Shown here: positions 59,538 through 64,000 of the stretch, piece by piece
Layout of the letters: every line of letters begins with the position of its first letter
How positions within the stretch are numbered: position 1 is the stretch's first letter
Origin: Bog-950 sp046329515
Lineage (GTDB): Bacteria > Bacteroidota > Bacteroidia > Chitinophagales > LD1
Reading direction: 5' to 3'
DNA length: 64,000 bases
NCBI GenBank assembly: GCA_046329515.1
Contig: JAXLUM010000001.1
Coordinates: 372,001 to 436,000 of the forward strand
Notes under the pieces: model-generated
Told to the model about the DNA's origin: nothing
Database searches by the model: none
The model's input: the letters and a program-made list of their open reading frames with translations, nothing else
Position numbers and translations under genes: made by a program

Positions 59538-61254
59538 ACCGGAAAGTCTTAAAGAGCTTAGTGTTGAAGCCTTAGAGCAGCAACTTTCTGTTGCGCAAGA
59601 TGCAGATGCTGTAACTGCGCTTTCAATAGAGCTTTGTCTGCGTTTTCAGCATACCAATCCTGCAAAAGCAGTTGAAATTTGTCGCCGCGCTATTCCCATT
59701 GCGCAAAAACAATTGGATACTACCAATTGTGCCAAACTTATGAATATGGCGGGCTCCTCCTGCCACTTATCGGGCCAATATATACAGGCCATGAATTACT
59801 ACAAGGATGCACTTGCTTTAAATCAAAAAGCAGAAAGATTGCAATACCAGGCAATAAATACCGGAAACATTGGTGTTATTTATTATGAGTTTGGCGATTA
59901 TGCCCTGGCAGCAGAGTATTTTCTTGAGGCATTTAACCTGAACATGAAAACCGGAAATGTGCGGAGTGCTTCAGCTAACATGGGGAACCTTGCAGCGCTG
60001 GAACTGGAAATGGGTGATTATGTTAAGGCCGAGGAATATCTGAACAGGGAAGAAGCAATGCTTAAAGACCTGGAGGATGCTAACGGAATGACGATTGTAA
60101 CGGTTAACCGCGCCAATGTTGCTATTCTGAAAAAAGATTATGAGCATGCAATAGAATTACTTAAATCATGTATTGCCCAACATCAAGAGGCGGGTACACC
60201 ACAAAACGCATCCTCTTGCTGGGGGAATTTAGGTTATGTGTACAGTTTGATGGGGCAGTGGGATTTGGCTTTAGCAGGCTGTACGGAATCGCTAAGGCTT
60301 GATTTGGAAACGGGCCGGGAGAAAGCTGCTGCTATACAGTATATAAGATTGGGTGAATTGTATGCCAACAAGCAAACGCCTTTTTACGATATAACTATTG
60401 CGGAAGATTATTTTTTAAAGGGGCTGGAAATTACCGGTAAATTGGGCTTAAAGCGTCAAAAGTATGACGGGCATCAAAAGCTAAGTGATTTATACCGCGA
60501 TATAGAAAAATGGAAAGAGAGCGCAGAGCATTACAGGCTTTTTCATGAACTGGAAAAGGAATTGAAGCATGATGAGATGGAGAAAAGAATAACCTCTTTT
60601 GAAATGCAACGTAAACTGGAGCTGAAAGAAAAGGAAAATGAAATAACCATTTCTGTACTTCATAATGTATTGCCCGCGCAAATAGCAGAACGGATTAAAA
60701 ATGGTGAGGAAAAAATTGTTGAGCGGTTTGATAATGCAACGGTGCTGTTTGCTGATATTGTAGATTTTACGGTTTGGAGTAAAGACCGGGATGTAACTGA
60801 AGTGGCTGAACGGCTAAACAAGATATTCCATTTGTTTGATGACCTTGCTATACACTACAGGGTGGAAAAGATTAAAACCATTGGCGATGCGTATATGTGC
60901 GTAGCAGGCTTGCCTGAACCTTGCGATGACCATGCTGAGCGTATAGCCAGGATGGCATTGGCCATGAAAGAGAGAATCAGGCAGGCTTTTGAGGATAATG
61001 AAATACAATTGCGTATAGGTATTCATACCGGTGAGGTTATTGCAGGAGTATTAGGTAAGAATAAATATTCATACGACCTGTGGGGCGATACAGTAAACAC
61101 GGCCAGCCGTATGGAAAGCCATGGGGTGCCCGGCAAAATTCAGGTTACAAAAGATGTAAAGGAATTATTGCACCATAAGTACGACTTTGAAGAAAGAGAA
61201 CCTATTGAAGTAAAGGGTAAAGGCAAAATGGCGCTTTACTTTCTCGTTCAATAA
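59530..61254 (+). CDS. TPR-adenylate cyclase (class III), second of tandem pair
   Basis: A 574-residue homologue of the preceding protein with the same plan: TPRs at about 50-340, a signalling helix (ITISVLHNVLPAQIAERIKNGEE), then the cyclase. Metal Asp residues lie in VLFADIVDFT (about 405-414, where Asp replaces the usual Gly before Phe-Thr) and KTIGDAYM (about 450). Lys and Asp (YDLWGD near 516) again point to ATP. The start overlaps the first gene by 8 nt, so both are co-translated. They may form heterodimers with two active sites, or respond to different TPR ligands. Confidence 0.9.
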   Translation: MNKPESLKELSVEALEQQLSVAQDADAVTALSIELCLRFQHTNPAKAVEICRRAIPIAQKQLDTTNCAKLMNMAGSSCHLSGQYIQAMNYYKDALALNQKAERLQYQAINTGNIGVIYYEFGDYALAAEYFLEAFNLNMKTGNVRSASANMGNLAALELEMGDYVKAEEYLNREEAMLKDLEDANGMTIVTVNRANVAILKKDYEHAIELLKSCIAQHQEAGTPQNASSCWGNLGYVYSLMGQWDLALAGCTESLRLDLETGREKAAAIQYIRLGELYANKQTPFYDITIAEDYFLKGLEITGKLGLKRQKYDGHQKLSDLYRDIEKWKESAEHYRLFHELEKELKHDEMEKRITSFEMQRKLELKEKENEITISVLHNVLPAQIAERIKNGEEKIVERFDNATVLFADIVDFTVWSKDRDVTEVAERLNKIFHLFDDLAIHYRVEKIKTIGDAYMCVAGLPEPCDDHAERIARMALAMKERIRQAFEDNEIQLRIGIHTGEVIAGVLGKNKYSYDLWGDTVNTASRMESHGVPGKIQVTKDVKELLHHKYDFEEREPIEVKGKGKMALYFLVQ

Positions 61255-61297
61255 AACACCTTCCGAAAACCTTTTTAGCTTTGGGTAAAACCCCTTT

Positions 61298-61948
61298 ATG
61301 AAAAAATACCTGAGCGAATTTTTAGGCACGTTCATTTTATTGTTTGTAGGAACAGGTTGTGTGGTGGTAAACCAGCAATATGGCGGACCATTGGGCCTGC
61401 CGGGAATTGCCACTGTGTGGGGCTTAGTAATTATAGCACTTATATATGCCTTTGGTGATATTTCAGGAACACATATTAACCCTGCTGTTACAATTGCATT
61501 TGCCGTTGACAAGCGGTTTGAGTGGAAGGAAGTGCCTGCGTTTTTGTTGGCACAATTTGCCGGGGCAATAAGCGCCAGTTTTTTGCTTCACGTTTTGTTT
61601 CCTGAAAATGCCGGTTTGGGGTTAACTCAACCTGCCGGAAGCGAAATGCAATCATTTATTCTGGAGGCTATAATGACGTTTATATTAATGCTGGTGGTAT
61701 TGCGCGTTTCTACCGGAGCTAAGGAGAAAGGTATAACTGCCGGTATAGCTATTGGGGCAACAGTTTGGTTGCTTGTATTATTTGGCGGCCCGGTTAGTAA
61801 TACCGGTTTAAACCCTACCCGTTCATTAGCGCCTGCCATTGTTACAGCCAATTACTCGCACTTATGGATTTATTTAACTGCCCCTTTTCTGGGCGCTTTA
61901 GCTGCAGTTGGCGCGCATCGCATTGTTTGCCCCGAAGAGGTAATGTAA
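61298..61948 (+). CDS. Aquaporin/MIP-family channel
   Basis: A 216-residue six-helix channel. It starts MKKYLSEFLGTFILLFVGTG. The first NPA box is intact (SGTHINPAVTIAFA, around residue 66). The second reads Asn-Pro-Thr (TGLNPTRSLAPA, around 172) in place of NPA, seen in some NIP-like or glycerol/metalloid channels. It passes water or small neutral solutes. A TAGCTTTG box lies upstream at 61276-61283 but lacks a good partner. It follows the cyclase pair by 43 nt. Confidence 0.87.
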   Translation: MKKYLSEFLGTFILLFVGTGCVVVNQQYGGPLGLPGIATVWGLVIIALIYAFGDISGTHINPAVTIAFAVDKRFEWKEVPAFLLAQFAGAISASFLLHVLFPENAGLGLTQPAGSEMQSFILEAIMTFILMLVVLRVSTGAKEKGITAGIAIGATVWLLVLFGGPVSNTGLNPTRSLAPAIVTANYSHLWIYLTAPFLGALAAVGAHRIVCPEEVM

Positions 61949-62011
61949 TTACAAAAGTTGTACGCTACTTGTTACCTGTTTACCTATTTTCGCGGCACAA
62001 TTACGTTTTGT

Positions 62012-62536
62012 ATGAATCGCCTTTTTGCCGCCACCTCCTTTTGCCTTTTTGTTTTTCTGCTTTCATCCTGTAAATATTCCACTGAATACCAGAAGATAGA
62101 TGTTGCAGGTAAGTTTTCCATGAGCGTTCCCCCATGGGTGAAGGAAGAAGATGAGTTGGAGCCGGGCGCAGAACTGCAATACGCCAACCGCTTTCGTAAC
62201 TTTTATATCATTTGCCAAAGCTTTAATAAAGCGGATGTAAAGCGAAGCAGCGGTGAGATAATGCATGATAATCTGAACCGCTTACGTGGCGCATTAAAGA
62301 GTCCCCTGGTAACTGATTCTTCTGATATTATTATAAACGGAGTAAGCGGCTTACGTGCCGAAATTTTTGGAAGAATGGGCAAACCCGATGCCGAAGAGAA
62401 TATATACTATAGCGAAGTTGTTTTTGAAGGTAAGGAGCGCTTTTATCACCTGAGCGTTTGGACCCGTGGTGAGGACCGCAAGTTGCGCTATAAGGAGGAT
62501 ATTAATAAAACCATTTCTTCGTTTAAGGAGCTGTAA
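62012..62536 (+). CDS. Lipoprotein of unknown function
   Basis: From ATG 62012 the product has 174 residues with lipobox Leu-Ser-Ser-Cys (Cys about residue 19); an upstream TTG in frame would spoil the signal peptide. The mature part (FSMSVPPWVKEEDELEPGAELQYANRFRNFYIICQSF and NGVSGLRAEIFGRMG) resembles PsbP-like or DcrB-like small beta proteins, but the match is only by feel. It follows the aquaporin gene by 63 nt. Confidence 0.65.
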   Translation: MNRLFAATSFCLFVFLLSSCKYSTEYQKIDVAGKFSMSVPPWVKEEDELEPGAELQYANRFRNFYIICQSFNKADVKRSSGEIMHDNLNRLRGALKSPLVTDSSDIIINGVSGLRAEIFGRMGKPDAEENIYYSEVVFEGKERFYHLSVWTRGEDRKLRYKEDINKTISSFKEL

Positions 62537-62644
62537 GCGGCATATTGGACGAGTATTTCGTGCAGTGTTGAAAAGAAGGCCCATTTGCCTTAGCACGCCC
62601 CAAAAAAATATCGGTAATTCGGCATAGCGTATAACAAGCTATGC

Positions 62645-64000
62645 ATGACTAATAACTCCACCAAAACATCCTCGCTGGCGGCCCTTATATCTGTATTTTT
62701 TTTCTGGGGCTTTGTAGCAGCAAGCAATTCAGTACTTCTATCGCTTTTTAAAGAGCACTTTGAACTTAAGCAATGGCAAAGCCAGTTGGTTGAGTTTGCG
62801 TTCTACATTTCGTACACCGTTGGGGCCCTTATTTATTTTGCCATTTCAGTAAGCTCAGGTGACCCTCTTAATAAAATAGGCTATAAGAAAGGCTTAATTC
62901 TGGGGCTTTGTATCTCTGCCGTAGGGGCCTTATGTTTTATCCCGGCTACAATGTTTGAATCCTATGCCTTAATGCTTACCTCCTTATTTGTAGTAGGGCT
63001 TGGGTTTGCTCTTCAACAAATTGTTGCTAACCCGTATATGATTGCACTAGGCGATCCGTCAACAGGAGCGCATAGGGTAAGCCTGGCGGGGGGCGTTAAC
63101 TCACTGGGCACAACTATAGGCCCTCTTTTATTGGCTATAGCTTTGTACGGGGGGCTTAAGGAAGTTAAGGTGGATTTGTCCGTGGTAAAAATGCCTTACC
63201 TGGTCCTTTCGGGTATGTTGTTGTTGTGCGCGCTAATACTCGGGCTATCAAAATTGCCGCCTGTTACCAACAATGAAAAAATGGAGCATGATCTTAAGGC
63301 TTTTCAGTATCCGCAGTTGATATGGGGCATGATTGCCATTTTTGTTTATGTAGGCGTAGAGGTTACCATACAAAGTAATTTACCTGCCTTAATGGAGAAG
63401 CCTGATATTTTGGGCATAGATCATAAACAAACTGTTCATTTTATTTCGTTGTATTGGGGTAGTCTTATGATTGGCCGTTGGGTAGGGGCGCTTACTGTCT
63501 TCAATTTGTCAAAAGCTATGCGCCAGCTAATGACCGTTATAGTGCCTTTTATTGCGTTTGCAGTTGTAGTGGGCGCCAATTATGCCAAACTTAGTGCAGA
63601 AGGCAAAGGTGATCGCGTTTTTGATTTGCTTTACTATGCACCGCTGGTTCTGGTATTAATTGCGGGTTTCTTTCTAGCTAACGAAAAGCCTGCACGCACC
63701 ATGATTTTGTTTGGTAGTATGGCGGCTGTTATGATGCTGGTTGGTTTGTTTACCACAGGCCGTATTGCTTTATATGCATTTATAAGCGGTGGTCTTTTCT
63801 GTTCGGTAATGTGGCCGTGTATCTTCTCACTATCAATAGCCGGTTTGGGTAAATACACTTCGCAGGCATCATCACTATTAATAATGATGATTGCCGGTGG
63901 TGCGGCTATACCTCCGCTACAGGGCTTAATTTGCGATATGGATAAAACCAGCCCCGCTGGTATTGCCGGCTTAACATGGACCCATTTTTCATATATTATA
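62645..64000 (+). CDS. MFS sugar transporter, FucP/GluP type (partial, cut by right edge)
   Basis: ATG 62645 opens a frame that stays open for 452 codons to the window end. The protein starts MTNNSTKTSSLAALISVFFFWGFVAASNSVLLSLFK, typical of the fucose/glucose-galactose MFS group, and continues with FVVGLGFALQQIVANPYMIALGDP and SLAGGVNSLGTTIGPLLL, which contain family-specific Asn and Gln positions. It is a proton-linked sugar importer. Most of the protein is here; the C-terminal end is missing. It lies 108 nt after the lipoprotein gene. Confidence 0.9.
   Translation, partial: MTNNSTKTSSLAALISVFFFWGFVAASNSVLLSLFKEHFELKQWQSQLVEFAFYISYTVGALIYFAISVSSGDPLNKIGYKKGLILGLCISAVGALCFIPATMFESYALMLTSLFVVGLGFALQQIVANPYMIALGDPSTGAHRVSLAGGVNSLGTTIGPLLLAIALYGGLKEVKVDLSVVKMPYLVLSGMLLLCALILGLSKLPPVTNNEKMEHDLKAFQYPQLIWGMIAIFVYVGVEVTIQSNLPALMEKPDILGIDHKQTVHFISLYWGSLMIGRWVGALTVFNLSKAMRQLMTVIVPFIAFAVVVGANYAKLSAEGKGDRVFDLLYYAPLVLVLIAGFFLANEKPARTMILFGSMAAVMMLVGLFTTGRIALYAFISGGLFCSVMWPCIFSLSIAGLGKYTSQASSLLIMMIAGGAAIPPLQGLICDMDKTSPAGIAGLTWTHFSYII

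Overview
The window reads as chromosomal DNA of a Bacteroidota bacterium, probably from the Chitinophagales/Sphingobacteriales side. Three things point there. Characteristic genes are present: gldH, a DUF5606 protein, FlK-type thioesterases, TlpA-like thioredoxins with DUF4369-type N-termini, and giant surface proteins. Several promoters fit the Bacteroidota pattern TTTG-N19/20-TAnnTTTG. Genes generally lack strong Shine-Dalgarno sequences. No rRNA, tRNA, CRISPR array, insertion sequence or prophage was seen.

Layout. 1-2.7 kb: start of a lipoprotein, an acyltransferase, a small secreted protein, then a thioesterase-smpB pair. 2.9-11.6 kb: two very large secreted proteins and a thioredoxin-like protein. 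The first large protein combines a collagen-like region, fibre repeats and a C1q-like head; the second carries 70-residue repeats and an ILEI-like domain. 11.6-21.4 kb: housekeeping genes (clpC, a STAS protein, rnz, a yjbR-uvrB-dinB-like cluster, DUF5606, an M3 peptidase). 21.5-25.6 kb: a three-gene surface O-acylation cassette (two SGNH proteins and an MBOAT). 25.6-31.5 kb: a dienoyl-CoA reductase, a DtxR/MntR repressor and an mntH-Usp fusion whose promoter carries a matching palindrome. 31.7-36.0 kb: rpoC, standing alone with its own promoter and no rpoB beside it.

36.2-39.0 kb is a visibly AT-rich island. It holds three genes joined by ATGA overlaps: a DUF6932 nucleotidyltransferase-like protein, an XRE regulator, and a ParA-like ATPase with a KGGVGRS P-loop fused to TPRs. 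A perfect 19-bp-arm palindrome precedes them. I consider this the best candidate for a poorly described conflict or toxin-antitoxin-type system. A second AT-rich insert at 50.9-52.0 kb encodes a lone SIR2-like protein whose usual catalytic His is Asn.

The rest is mixed: duplicated Cys-rich lipoproteins around a PhnA-like gene (39.5-42.2 kb); a steroid-5-alpha-reductase-like/SDR operon (42.3-43.8 kb); glutathione peroxidase, holB, ricT and gldH (44.4-47.9 kb); tandem sterol-desaturase-family hydroxylases (48.7-50.9 kb); yceD-rpmF, a MATE exporter, an acyltransferase and kup (52.7-57.5 kb); tandem TPR-adenylate cyclases (57.7-61.3 kb); an aquaporin, a lipoprotein and a FucP-type sugar transporter cut by the window end.

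All family assignments come from reading motifs and from memory of families. No database search was run.
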